Below are positions 1 to 7,503 of a stretch of 20,328 bases of DNA, piece after piece. The stretch's first letter is position 1. Every line of letters begins with the position of its first letter. The DNA is from Candidatus Iainarchaeum sp. (GTDB taxonomy: Archaea; Iainarchaeota; Iainarchaeia; Iainarchaeales; JAAZKV01): assembly GCA_028702895.1 (NCBI GenBank), contig JAQVNZ010000010.1, positions 1 to 20,328 on the forward strand. The letters run 5' to 3'. The notes below the pieces were generated by a model. The model had not been told where the DNA came from. It made no database searches and saw only the letters and a program-made list of their open reading frames with translations. Position numbers and translations under genes: made by a program.

Positions 1-311
1 TTTGTTGTTACCTCTAGTAGTTTTTCTTTTTTTACAGTTGTTATTACAAATGATTTTTTTATAAAATTTTTTTGTTTTATAAAAACTGTGTTGTTTTCTC
101 CATTGCATCCAAATTCTTGTTCAAATTCGATTGCGCTATTAGAAAAAAAAGAATCTATTATTGATGCGCAATTGTTTGAAATATTTTTAGTATTAAGTAA
201 TTCTTGTTTTTCTCTTAAATTTTCGTTTAATACAATTGTTCCAATTAGAATTGTTGTAATAAATGCGATTAATGCAGTTAATGTGATTATTGCTTCTAAA
301 GAATTATTCAT
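1..311 (-). CDS. Partial small membrane-anchored protein, pilin-like N-terminus
   Basis: The gene begins at ATG 311-309 and stays open to the left edge, giving 103 visible residues without a stop, so the C-terminus is missing. The N-terminus has a glutamate at residue 6 followed by a hydrophobic helix (about residues 7-28), then a polar, partly coiled-coil-like region. This is the shape of a pilin-like or single-pass anchored protein, but no Gly-type prepilin cleavage site is visible. The start overlaps the stop of the upstream gene as ATGA (308-311), which indicates translational coupling. I do not recognise the family. The pilin comparison is inference from shape only. Confidence 0.7.
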   Translation of the reverse strand, partial: MNNSLEAIITLTALIAFITTILIGTIVLNENLREKQELLNTKNISNNCASIIDSFFSNSAIEFEQEFGCNGENNTVFIKQKNFIKKSFVITTVKKEKLLEVTT

Positions 312-814
312 GTTATCGCCCGGGTTATATAATCAACTGGTATTTTAAATTCTAATTTTAGATAATTTCCAAGTTTTGTCCAAACAATATTTGTTTTTGA
401 AATATTTGATGTAAAAACATATTCTGCATATGTAATTTCTTTTATTTTTAATATTGAAACAACACTGTTCTCGTTAAGAAATCTTAATGTTAAATCAGTT
501 TCATTTTCAGAAAAAATGTTTTTTGCTTTTGCACGATTTTTTAAATAATTATATAAAACCGAATTTATTTCGTTTTGTGCAATTAAAATATTTGTAATAC
601 TCGTTTGACTTATTTCTTCAAGTTTAATTTTAATTATTTTGTCAACATTTTCTTCTAAAATAGTTCGTTCTTTGTGAGCATTTTCTAGTTTTATTAATTC
701 ATTTTTATTTTTCTCAAAAAGAGTATTTGATTTATTTAGTCCTATTGAAAATTCAGTTATTATTAACAACATTACTAATAAAACAATAAATGTGAATAAA
801 CCATTATTTTTCAT
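308..814 (-). CDS. Hypothetical membrane-anchored protein, 168 aa
   Basis: A 168-residue protein with one N-terminal hydrophobic helix (about residues 6-26), then a Lys/Glu-rich helical stalk (about 30-70, coiled-coil-like) and a mixed, beta-looking C-terminal half. It probably sits in the membrane with its body outside or inside the cell; topology is not decided by the sequence. Its stop TGA overlaps the ATG of the next gene (1-311), and both proteins share the design of short N-terminus, hydrophobic helix and polar stalk, so they may form one complex, perhaps a type IV pilus-like or surface assembly. No family was recognised. Confidence 0.7.
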   Translation of the reverse strand: MKNNGLFTFIVLLVMLLIITEFSIGLNKSNTLFEKNKNELIKLENAHKERTILEENVDKIIKIKLEEISQTSITNILIAQNEINSVLYNYLKNRAKAKNIFSENETDLTLRFLNENSVVSILKIKEITYAEYVFTSNISKTNIVWTKLGNYLKLEFKIPVDYITRAIT

Positions 815-887
815 TAAAAAATTTGATTTTTTTGTTTAAAAAAGGAATCTGTTTTTTCGTTGATTGTTGAAGTGTTTTATAAGTTAA

Positions 888-1151
888 TTAAACTAAAAAT
901 ATTAAAAGCATTATTAAGAAGAACATTGCTGTTGCGAATGCTCTATTATAATATGAAATTACTCCTGCTATTGCAGGGATTATTACGATTAAATAAATAT
1001 GTTGTGGGTATTTTGTCATAACTAGTATTGTTGTTAGTGCGCCAATTGCATATAAGAAAAACATGAATGCGACAAAAGTGCCAATTTTTTTAGTTAAGTA
1101 GTCTTGTATTTTTTTATACCAAGAATCAATTTTTTTATTTATTTCAACCAT
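888..1151 (-). CDS. Small multi-pass membrane protein, 87 aa
   Basis: An 87-residue protein with a charged amphipathic N-terminus (residues 1-22, Lys-rich) and about three hydrophobic stretches (roughly 25-46, 51-65 and 69-87) ending at the last residue. It is likely an integral membrane protein with a cytoplasmic N-terminus. No motif identifies a function. It is divergent from pheS and lies 73 bp upstream of the 168-residue gene on the same strand. An AT-rich TTTTTAAAG element about 30 bases upstream of the ATG on this strand may be its TATA box. Confidence 0.65.
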   Translation of the reverse strand: MVEINKKIDSWYKKIQDYLTKKIGTFVAFMFFLYAIGALTTILVMTKYPQHIYLIVIIPAIAGVISYYNRAFATAMFFLIMLLIFLV

Positions 1152-1205
1152 GTTATCTAGACAATTATTAGAACATATTCTTTAAAAATTTTGTTTTTAA
1201 CTTTT

Positions 1206-1219
1206 TTTAATATAAAAAG
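1206..1219 (+). promoter_or_regulatory. TATA box of the pheST operon
   Basis: TTTAATATAAAAAG with its core at 1211-1217 lies about 35-40 bases before the pheS ATG at 1251. Transcription would start near 1240, leaving a very short leader. No Shine-Dalgarno sequence is seen before the ATG. Confidence 0.5.
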
Positions 1220-1250
1220 CTTTAAAATAACAAATATTGTTGATTTTATA

Positions 1251-2687
1251 ATGATTGAAGAAATAAAACAATTAAGTGATATTGAAAGAATATTAATTTT
1301 GAAAATTAATAATTCTAAACAAAGTTTTTCTGATTTTTCTAATAGTTCATTTAGTATTGATTCGGTTAGGCGCGCTGCTGGTTGGCTTGCAAAAAAAGAG
1401 TTTGCAGAAATTATCAAAACCGAATCAGAAAAATATTTTCTTTCTATTAAGGGCGAACAAGCATTAGAAAGGGGGATGCCCGAAGTTATTCTTTTAAACA
1501 AATTAAAAGAACTTGGTGGTGAAACTTCATTTAAAGAATTACAATCTTCGTCTGGATTGGATTTTAAAGAATTTAGTATTGCGCTTGGGATAAATAAAAA
1601 AAATGCGTTTGTGATAATTTCTAGTGGAAAAATATCTTTAACTGGCGTTGATAATGATAGTCCTCTAACTGATTTAAGTTTAGTATTAAAAAAAGTTAAG
1701 GGTGATGAAAAAATATCTCAAAATGATTTGAGTGAATTATTAGATCGTGGTTTGGTAGAAAAGAAAACTTTTGTTGATAGGAAAATTAGGATTTTGCAAA
1801 AAGGTATTGATGCTCAAAAAATCCTTTTAGAAAAAAAGATTGATCGTGTTTTTGATGTTGAATCAGTTGTTCCAAAAATATTAATTGGGAAAAAATCTCC
1901 GTATGTTCAATTTTTGAATCAAATTAGATCTAATTTAGTTGCACATGGATTTGAGGAAATGTATTCGCCTTTAATTGTTTCTGAATTTTATAATTTTGAT
2001 GTTTTATTTCAATCACAAAATCACCCTGCGCGAACCTTGTCTGATAGTTATCAATTAAAACAACCTTCTAAAGGAAAACTTCCTAATAAAAAAATTGTTG
2101 ATGCTATACGCGCTGCACATGAGACTGGTGGAAAAGCGAAGAGTTCGGGGTGGGGATATAAATGGAGTGAAGAAATTGCTTCAAGATTAGTTCCAGCAAT
2201 GCATGGTACTGCGCATAGTGCTAGAAAATTAGTTGAAGGAATAGAAAGTCCAAAAAAATATTTTTCAATAGCACGTTGTTTTAGACCTGATGTTTTAGAT
2301 GCTACTCATTTACTTGAATTCAATCAAATGGAAGGTTTTGTTGTTGGAGAAAATTTAGATTTTAGACACTTATTAGGGATGTTAAAAGATTTTGCAATAG
2401 AAATTGCTGGTGCAGAAAAAGTAAAATTTTTTCCAGATTATTATCCTTTTACTGAACCATCAGTACAATTATCAGCAAAACATCCAGAATTAGGGTGGGT
2501 AGAATTTGCCGGAGCAGGAATGTTTAGGCCAGAAATGCTTGAAAATCTTGGGGTAAAAGGAGAAGCAATTGCATGGGGAATTGGAATTGATAGGCTGGCA
2601 ATGTTTAAATTAGGAATAAAAGATATTAGATATTTATTTGCAGAAGATTTGGGTTATTTAAGAAATGCTAAAGGAGTATTATTATAA
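1251..2687 (+). CDS. pheS: Phenylalanyl-tRNA synthetase, alpha subunit
   Basis: Catalytic alpha subunit of the class II alpha2-beta2 enzyme that charges tRNA-Phe. I chose the ATG at 1251 (478 aa, usual for archaea/eukaryotes) over an in-frame TTG at 1191, because the extra 20 residues fall upstream of the TATA box. Residues 1-200 are the winged-helix-like N-terminal region of the archaeal/eukaryotic type. The core has the NHPAR...SDSYQL block (257-268), WGYKWSEE (301-308), motif 2 FSIARCFRPD (338-347), FNQMEG (357-362; Gln and Glu of the Phe pocket) and motif 3 AWGIGIDRLAM (441-451). One oddity is that the usual RTHTT block reads AMHGT (316-320), keeping His318 and a hydroxyl at 320. pheT follows after 24 bp. 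Confidence 0.97.
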   Translation: MIEEIKQLSDIERILILKINNSKQSFSDFSNSSFSIDSVRRAAGWLAKKEFAEIIKTESEKYFLSIKGEQALERGMPEVILLNKLKELGGETSFKELQSSSGLDFKEFSIALGINKKNAFVIISSGKISLTGVDNDSPLTDLSLVLKKVKGDEKISQNDLSELLDRGLVEKKTFVDRKIRILQKGIDAQKILLEKKIDRVFDVESVVPKILIGKKSPYVQFLNQIRSNLVAHGFEEMYSPLIVSEFYNFDVLFQSQNHPARTLSDSYQLKQPSKGKLPNKKIVDAIRAAHETGGKAKSSGWGYKWSEEIASRLVPAMHGTAHSARKLVEGIESPKKYFSIARCFRPDVLDATHLLEFNQMEGFVVGENLDFRHLLGMLKDFAIEIAGAEKVKFFPDYYPFTEPSVQLSAKHPELGWVEFAGAGMFRPEMLENLGVKGEAIAWGIGIDRLAMFKLGIKDIRYLFAEDLGYLRNAKGVLL

Positions 2688-2702
2688 TAAATTTGTATTA
2701 TA

Positions 2703-2706
2703 GGTG
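2703..2706 (+). promoter_or_regulatory. Shine-Dalgarno sequence of pheT
   Basis: GGTG (within AGGTGA) sits 5 bases before the pheT ATG at 2712 and matches the archaeal anti-Shine-Dalgarno sequence. It marks pheT as an internal operon gene, unlike pheS, which lacks such a site. Confidence 0.65.
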
Positions 2707-2711
2707 AAATT

Positions 2712-4364
2712 ATGCCAACATTAGATGTATCTAAAAAAGATTTTGAAAAATTATTCAAAGAAAAAGTTTCTATTTCTCGCTTAGAAGAATTATTAGAATA
2801 TGTTAAAGGAGAATTAGATGGTCAAGATGGTGACTCGTTAAAAGTTGAGTGTAAAGAAACTAATCGTCCTGATTTATGGTCAACTGAAGGACTTGTTAGA
2901 GAAATTCTTGCAAGAACTGGAAAAGAAAAAGGGATTAAAAAGTATGTTGTAAAAAAAGGAAATATTGAAGTTTTTATTAATGAAAATTTACAAAAAGTAA
3001 GGCCGTTAATTGCGTGTGCGGTAGTAAAAGATGTTAAAATAGATGATGATTTTATTGTTCAAATGGTTCAATTACAGGAAAAAGTTGGAGAAACATTTGG
3101 TCGAAAAAGAAGAGAAACTGGGATAGGGTTATATGATTTAGATATCATGACTCCGCCTGTTTATTATAAAGGTTTTAAGGATGATGAAATAGAATTTATT
3201 CCTCTTGATTGGAAAGTGCCAATGCGTCCTAGTGAAATTCTTTCTCAACATGAAAAAGGAAAAGCATACAAACATTTGCTTGACAATTCAAAATTATTTC
3301 CTATTGTTATTGATTCAAAAAATGTAGTTGCTTCAATGCCACCTATTATTAATTCTCAAATAACTGGTAAAGTTACTAATAAAACAAAAAATCTTTTTAT
3401 TGAAGTTACTGGTTTTAATTGGACTAATATTGAAATCGCTTTAGAAGTAATGTGCATGGCATTAGCAGATAGGGGTGGAAAAATATTTTCTTGTAAAATT
3501 AATTTTCCAAAACAAAATTTTTATCCGAGTAAATCGATTATTACGCCTGAATTTAAAACAAAAAAAATTTCATTTGATAAAAGTTTAATTGAAAAGAAAA
3601 CTGGTTTAAAATTAAATGATTCTAAAATAAAACAATTGTTAGAAAATGCGCGTTATAATATTTCAATAAAAGGAAATATGCTTAGTGCTGAATTTCCAGC
3701 TTATAGAAAAGATATTTTTCATGCAGTTGATGTTATTGAAGATTTATTAATTTCATATGGGTTCAATAATATTGTTCCGCAAAAAATAAAAATGAGCGTT
3801 GTTGGGTCTCAAAGAAAAGAAGTATTGTATGCTGATTTTGTTAGAGATGGGTGTATTGGTTTAGGGTTACAAGAAGTTTTAACTTTTAATTTAACATCAA
3901 AAGAAATTCAATCAGAAAAAATTCTTTTAAATGATGAGTTTGTTGAAATAGTTAATCCTGTGTCTACTAGTTATCAAATAATGCGAAAAAGATTGTTCCC
4001 GCAATTATTATCTTTTTTATCAAAAAATAAGAATCAAGAATACCCTCAAAAAATATTTGAGATTGGTTCTTGTTTAGATCTTGATTCAAACGAAGAGAAT
4101 GGAGTAAAACAATCTAATAATCTTTGTGTGGTGTTAACTCACACTAATACTAATTTCACAGAAATAAAATCAGTTTTAGTCTCATTATGCGATTATCTTG
4201 GATTAAGTTTAGAATTAAAAAAATCTGAATTTGCGTTTTTGGGAGAAAATTCTGCTACTATAATTGTTAATGGAAAAAAAGGTTTTATTGGAGAATTAAA
4301 AATAGGTGTTGCACAAAATTTTGGTTTAAACAAACCAGTAACATTATTTGAAATAGAATTATAA
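2712..4364 (+). CDS. pheT: Phenylalanyl-tRNA synthetase, beta subunit
   Basis: Beta subunit of the phenylalanyl-tRNA synthetase tetramer; it carries the B3/B4 editing domain and helps bind tRNA-Phe. Its length (550 aa) is that of the archaeal/eukaryotic form, without the N-terminal EMAP-like domain of bacterial PheT. Visible features are the N-terminal B1-like region with CKETNRPDLWSTEG (about 48-61), the editing region around ETGIGLYDLD with MPPIINSQITGKVT, the B5 domain with FPAYRKDIFHAVDVIEDLL (about 337-355, acidic Mg-binding residues), and a C-terminal catalytic-like module with FEIG. It directly follows pheS and is almost certainly cotranscribed with it. No truncation is seen. Confidence 0.96.
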   Translation: MPTLDVSKKDFEKLFKEKVSISRLEELLEYVKGELDGQDGDSLKVECKETNRPDLWSTEGLVREILARTGKEKGIKKYVVKKGNIEVFINENLQKVRPLIACAVVKDVKIDDDFIVQMVQLQEKVGETFGRKRRETGIGLYDLDIMTPPVYYKGFKDDEIEFIPLDWKVPMRPSEILSQHEKGKAYKHLLDNSKLFPIVIDSKNVVASMPPIINSQITGKVTNKTKNLFIEVTGFNWTNIEIALEVMCMALADRGGKIFSCKINFPKQNFYPSKSIITPEFKTKKISFDKSLIEKKTGLKLNDSKIKQLLENARYNISIKGNMLSAEFPAYRKDIFHAVDVIEDLLISYGFNNIVPQKIKMSVVGSQRKEVLYADFVRDGCIGLGLQEVLTFNLTSKEIQSEKILLNDEFVEIVNPVSTSYQIMRKRLFPQLLSFLSKNKNQEYPQKIFEIGSCLDLDSNEENGVKQSNNLCVVLTHTNTNFTEIKSVLVSLCDYLGLSLELKKSEFAFLGENSATIIVNGKKGFIGELKIGVAQNFGLNKPVTLFEIEL

Positions 4365-4369
4365 TTTTT

Positions 4370-4380
4370 GTAAAATATAT
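4370..4380 (+). promoter_or_regulatory. TATA box of the methyltransferase gene
   Basis: GTAAAATATAT ends 26 bases before the ATG at 4406, with no Shine-Dalgarno sequence between them. This spacing predicts a leaderless transcript, so the gene probably has its own promoter despite following pheT by only 41 bp. Confidence 0.5.
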
Positions 4381-4405
4381 TAACTAGTTTGAATATAATT
4401 CTTTT

Positions 4406-5146
4406 ATGAAAGGCAATCGTCAATTATCAAGTTTTTTATCTAAAAAGACAAAACAAGGCCGCGCACAAAGAGATGCTCTTGCTAAAAGATTAAAATCTGG
4501 TCGATTAAAAGATATAAAATCAACTGATGTTCTGGCTAGGCCCGAACAAGGCTGGAATGTTTCTAGGGGTTTAAGTTCAATGGGTGTTTTTAGACATCGT
4601 TTTATTGATAGTGTTATTCGTGTTCGTAAAAATAAAAAGGTGCCTATAAAAATTCTTGATGTTGGTGCGGGGTTAGGTTATTTTGGAAATGATTTGCGTC
4701 TTGTAGCTGGAAAAGATAGTGTTGTTCATGGGTTAAGACTTGCGCTAAGTGGTCCAAATGAGCGAAGAATTGTTAGACAAACTCTTAATTCTGAATTAGT
4801 GGGATCAATAGAAAATTATCGTTTTAAAACAAAATATGATTTTATTTTCTCTGTTGCCGGGGGAACAGTTTATACTGCTAATCTCCCAATTGCACTTGAA
4901 AAAACTTGTAATTCTCTTAACAAGGGGGGAGAGGCAATATTGCACGTTATGCCAACAAAGATTAAACCATTAATGAGAGCATTAAGAGAAAAAGGTTTTG
5001 AGATAAATTATGTTCCAAATTCTAAAAAACGTTTAGTGCATATTGTTAATGTTAATGGGAAATTATTAAAATTTGATAAACAAATAAGACAAGAATTAAA
5101 AAAACCAATTAAACCAAGGTTATCTATTAATATGAAAAAAAATTAG
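4406..5146 (+). CDS. Class I SAM-dependent methyltransferase, substrate unknown
   Basis: A 246-residue Rossmann-fold methyltransferase. Motif I is clear (ILDVGAGLGYFG, residues 83-94), followed by a motif IV-like strand YDFIFSVAGG (144-153) and the LNKGGEAILHV turn-strand (171-181). The position usually holding an acidic ribose-binding residue after motif I reads HGLRLAL (108-114), with no Asp or Glu, so SAM binding may deviate. The N-terminal 80 residues are very basic (Lys/Arg-rich) and the C-terminus is again Lys-rich, which suggests a nucleic-acid or ribosome-related substrate; this is inference. A leaderless TATA arrangement is seen upstream. It is not one of the named rRNA or tRNA methyltransferases I can recognise. 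Confidence 0.8.
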   Translation: MKGNRQLSSFLSKKTKQGRAQRDALAKRLKSGRLKDIKSTDVLARPEQGWNVSRGLSSMGVFRHRFIDSVIRVRKNKKVPIKILDVGAGLGYFGNDLRLVAGKDSVVHGLRLALSGPNERRIVRQTLNSELVGSIENYRFKTKYDFIFSVAGGTVYTANLPIALEKTCNSLNKGGEAILHVMPTKIKPLMRALREKGFEINYVPNSKKRLVHIVNVNGKLLKFDKQIRQELKKPIKPRLSINMKKN

Positions 5147-5181
5147 AACTAACTTCTTTTTTGATTAATATTTTTATAATA

Positions 5182-5219
5182 ATTTTATATTAATAATCAG
5201 CTATTTTATATTAATAATC
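5182..5219. repeat. 17-bp perfect direct repeat, two copies in 21-bp phase
   Basis: ATTTTATATTAATAATC occurs at 5182-5198 and again at 5203-5219. Copies start 21 bp apart, two helical turns, so two bound proteins would lie on the same face of the DNA. Confidence 0.75.
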
Positions 5220-5226
5220 GATTATT
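5213..5226. repeat. 14-bp perfect palindrome upstream of cdc6
   Basis: AATAATCGATTATT is a perfect inverted repeat that overlaps the end of the second direct-repeat copy. It is a plausible dimer binding site in the cdc6 upstream region. Confidence 0.6.
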
Positions 5227-5310
5227 TTGTTTTTATAATTTATTATTTTGTATTGTTTTTTAATTACCTGATTGTTTAAGCTTTTATTTCTTTATGCTGT
5301 TTTATTTGTT

Positions 5311-6378
5311 ATGACAAACGTATTTTCTTCAAAATCTGAAAATCATATTATCAAAGATGAGCGATTTCTTTATCCTGATTTTGTGCCTCAAAGAATTCCT
5401 TTTCGTGAACAAGAAATAAGTGAAATGGTTTTTTGTTTAAAACCTAGTACACAAGGAAAAAAACCAGAAAATATTTTTATTTCTGGCCCGCCCGGAATTG
5501 GTAAAACAGTTACTTCAAAATTTGTATTAAACGAATTAGAAGAATATTCTGATAGAGTAAAATGTATTTACATAAATTGTTTTGAATTAAATTCTTATAA
5601 TTCTATAATGGCAAAATTGACAAATTCTGCAGGATATCCTGTTCCAATGCGCGGGTTAAGCACTGAAGAGTTGTTTGAGCGGTTCGTGGCTGTTATAAAA
5701 AGCAAACGAATTGTTCCAGTAATAGTTTTTGATGAATCTGAACAATTATTAAAAAAAGAAGATACTAAAAAATTATTATATGATTTATCTAGATTAAATG
5801 ATCAATTCAAAATTTTTGCGGGATTAGTTTTTATTTCAAATGATAATTTATTTCTTTCTTTTTTAGATGAACGAATTCGTAGTTCATTAAATGCGTCTGT
5901 AATAAAATTTGAAAAATATTCTTGTTTACAATTAAAAGAAATTCTTAGAGATCGTGCAAAATTCGTTTTTTTTGATAATGTTTTGGATGACGATGTAATT
6001 GCGTTGTGTGCGGCACATGCCTCAAAAACGGGGGATGCTAGAATAGCAATTTATTATTTGTTAAAATCCGCAAGAATAGCTGAAAAAGAAAACTCGAAAA
6101 AAGTTTTAATAAAACATGTTAGATCTTCTTTTCAAGAAGAAAAAATAATAAAATTTGAGATAATGGAAAATCTTTCTGATTCTGAAAAAAAAGTTTTAGA
6201 GATTATATCTAAAAAAGAATTAACTTCCAGAGACCTTTACACTATATTAGAATCTCAATTAGCAGAAAGAACAATTAGGAAAATAGTTTCAGATTTAGAA
6301 CAAAAAGGAATAATTGAAACTATTGATTTGCGTGAAGGAAAATTTGTTACTAGAGTGATAAAAAAGAAGATTAATTAG
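5311..6378 (+). CDS. cdc6: Orc1/Cdc6 replication initiator
   Basis: AAA+ ATPase that recognises origins and loads the MCM helicase. I start it at ATG 5311 (355 aa), because an in-frame TTG at 5272 would add a hydrophobic 13-residue leader foreign to the family. Motifs are Walker A GPPGIGKT (59-66), Walker B VIVFDE (137-142), sensor 1 FISND (174-178), the DERIRSSL arginine region (186-193) and sensor 2 GDAR (241-244). A C-terminal winged helix (about 288-355) should bind DNA. Length is slightly shorter than many archaeal Orc1 proteins (about 400). It is preceded by the AT-rich repeat region and followed by two unusual small genes on the same strand. Confidence 0.95.
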   Translation: MTNVFSSKSENHIIKDERFLYPDFVPQRIPFREQEISEMVFCLKPSTQGKKPENIFISGPPGIGKTVTSKFVLNELEEYSDRVKCIYINCFELNSYNSIMAKLTNSAGYPVPMRGLSTEELFERFVAVIKSKRIVPVIVFDESEQLLKKEDTKKLLYDLSRLNDQFKIFAGLVFISNDNLFLSFLDERIRSSLNASVIKFEKYSCLQLKEILRDRAKFVFFDNVLDDDVIALCAAHASKTGDARIAIYYLLKSARIAEKENSKKVLIKHVRSSFQEEKIIKFEIMENLSDSEKKVLEIISKKELTSRDLYTILESQLAERTIRKIVSDLEQKGIIETIDLREGKFVTRVIKKKIN

Positions 6379-6411
6379 TTTTTTTTATGTTTTTTTAAAT
6401 TATTTTTTGTA
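6379..6411 (+). terminator. T-rich transcription terminator after cdc6
   Basis: Runs of eight, seven and six T residues follow the cdc6 stop codon directly. Archaeal RNA polymerase terminates at such T-tracts without a hairpin. The next gene has its own TATA-like element at 6443-6457. Confidence 0.5.
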
Positions 6412-6442
6412 TTTTGCAACTTTTTAACGTTTTTTAGTTAAA

Positions 6443-6457
6443 GATATATTTTTATAT
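6443..6457 (+). promoter_or_regulatory. TATA box of the HMG-like gene
   Basis: GATATATTTTTATAT lies about 25-35 bases before the possible starts GTG 6480 and ATG 6489. No Shine-Dalgarno site is present, so the mRNA is probably leaderless or nearly so. Confidence 0.45.
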
Positions 6458-6488
6458 GATTCTTTAGATAATTTTAATAGTGGTTAAA

Positions 6489-7466
6489 ATGGTTGTTAGT
6501 AAAAATAAAGTTGTTAAATCAATTTCAAAAAATTCAAATAAATTAAAAAAACAAAAACTTGTTTTAAAATCAATTAAAGAAAAAGTTGATGCTAATGCTG
6601 TTGCTAGTACGGTTAATCAAAAAAAGCAAAAAACTGTTTTAAAATCAATTAAGAAAAAAGTTGATTCTAATGCTAAAAATACTGCTGATCAAAAAAAAGA
6701 AATAGAAAAATTAAAATTAGTGATTGGGGATTTGAAAAAGAAAAAGAAAACTAATGTTAGGCGAGTATCTGAATATAATCTTTTTATAAGGAAACAAATT
6801 CTTTCAGGGTTAACTTTTGAAAGAGCTGTTAAAGAATGGAATAAATTTAAAAAATTAGAATTAAAACAAAAACGGAAACCTTCTGCATATAATCAATTTA
6901 TTGGTTCTCAAATGAAATTAGGCAAAACTTTTATGGAATCTGTTAAATTATGGAGACTTGCTAAAGAAGGGAAATTGGGTAGGAAAGGTTCTACTAGAAC
7001 TGTTACAAAAACCATTGTTAAAACAGTTAAATCTAAACCAAAAATAATTGTTAAAACAGTACAATCTAAGCCAAAAATAGTTGAAAAAATAAAATATAGG
7101 ACTAGGACAAAAGAAATTTCTAAACCATGTCCGCCTTCTAAAATAGTTGAAAAAAATATTTTAGATTATGATAAATTAAGGGAAATGTTTTCTGAAATTT
7201 CTACTAAAATCAATATGCAAAATTCTAAACAAGAATCAATTTCTATTACTGATATAAAATCTGCGGTTGAATCAGATGATGAAGAAATAGCATTTAAATT
7301 AGTTCAAACATATTTTATAGAAATTGCTAGATTTGGATTTAAAAAACAATTAACTTTGGACGAAATAATTGATGCATATTTGTATTCTTTAACAAGAGTA
7401 AAAATGACTGATTCAAAAGAATTAGATTTGGCTGAAAAAGTGAAAAAAGCGGGTATTACAAAATAA
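6489..7466 (+). CDS. Lysine-rich protein with two HMG-box/YABBY-like modules and a conserved C-terminal domain
   Basis: I start at ATG 6489 (325 aa); an in-frame GTG at 6480 adds three residues and sits at the predicted transcription start. Counting from the GTG, residues 1-90 are Lys-rich and coiled-coil-like, with a repeated QK(L/T)VLKSIK block (26-33, 50-57). Two modules follow, SEYNLFIRKQ...W (97-120) and SAYNQFIGSQ...W (135-158), sharing S-x-YN-x-FI-x-x-Q and a spaced G-x-TF...VK-x-W. That pattern recalls HMG-box and YABBY helices. A linker repeats KTV(K/Q)SKPKI (181-200), and a helical domain (266-305) ends the protein. The same C-terminal domain forms the next gene. DNA binding or compaction is a reasonable inference; function is unknown. 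Confidence 0.8.
   Translation: MVVSKNKVVKSISKNSNKLKKQKLVLKSIKEKVDANAVASTVNQKKQKTVLKSIKKKVDSNAKNTADQKKEIEKLKLVIGDLKKKKKTNVRRVSEYNLFIRKQILSGLTFERAVKEWNKFKKLELKQKRKPSAYNQFIGSQMKLGKTFMESVKLWRLAKEGKLGRKGSTRTVTKTIVKTVKSKPKIIVKTVQSKPKIVEKIKYRTRTKEISKPCPPSKIVEKNILDYDKLREMFSEISTKINMQNSKQESISITDIKSAVESDDEEIAFKLVQTYFIEIARFGFKKQLTLDEIIDAYLYSLTRVKMTDSKELDLAEKVKKAGITK
6759..6971 (+). repeat. Tandem HMG/YABBY-like protein modules
   Basis: Two copies of an approximately 32-residue module (about 6759-6854 and 6873-6971) lie in the lysine-rich gene. Shared residues include S, Y, N, F, I and Q in the first helix and G, T, F, V, K and W in the second. The DNA of the two copies has diverged, so the duplication is old. 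Confidence 0.65.
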
Positions 7467-7503
7467 AAATTTTGATTATATAAAAAATAAATTATTTGGC
7501 GAT

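Larger units (their letters stand above)
5147..5310. other. AT-rich gap before cdc6: candidate replication origin or autoregulatory region
   Basis: This gap between the methyltransferase and cdc6 is almost purely A+T, with short T-runs and repeated TAATAAT words. It contains a 17-bp perfect direct repeat in 21-bp phase (5182-5219) and a 14-bp palindrome AATAATCGATTATT (5213-5226). In archaea, origins commonly lie next to cdc6/orc1 genes and combine AT-rich unwinding DNA with initiator-binding repeats. I see no canonical G-rich ORB element. It may equally be a promoter with operator repeats for cdc6. No tRNA or credible reading frame is present. Confidence 0.4.

Noticed and set aside
88..348. 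Plus-strand reading frame of 86 residues at the left edge
   Set aside because: It overlaps the minus-strand membrane-protein genes in antisense and has no promoter or ribosome site; the minus frame has better protein-like structure.
1191..1250. 20-residue upstream extension of PheS from a TTG codon
   Set aside because: It spans the TATA-like box and is a Phe/Ile-rich stretch translated from T-runs; the family starts near the ATG at 1251.
1157..1501. Minus-strand frame of 114 residues over the start of pheS
   Set aside because: Antisense shadow of the PheS coding region, without recognisable features.
5272..5310. Upstream TTG start of Cdc6 giving a hydrophobic leader
   Set aside because: Cytosolic initiators have no signal-like leader; ATG 5311 restores the expected N-terminus.
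5147..5310. Possible tRNA or structured RNA upstream of cdc6
   Set aside because: The region is nearly all A+T with no cloverleaf-like or G+C-rich stem of the kind structured RNAs need in AT-rich genomes.
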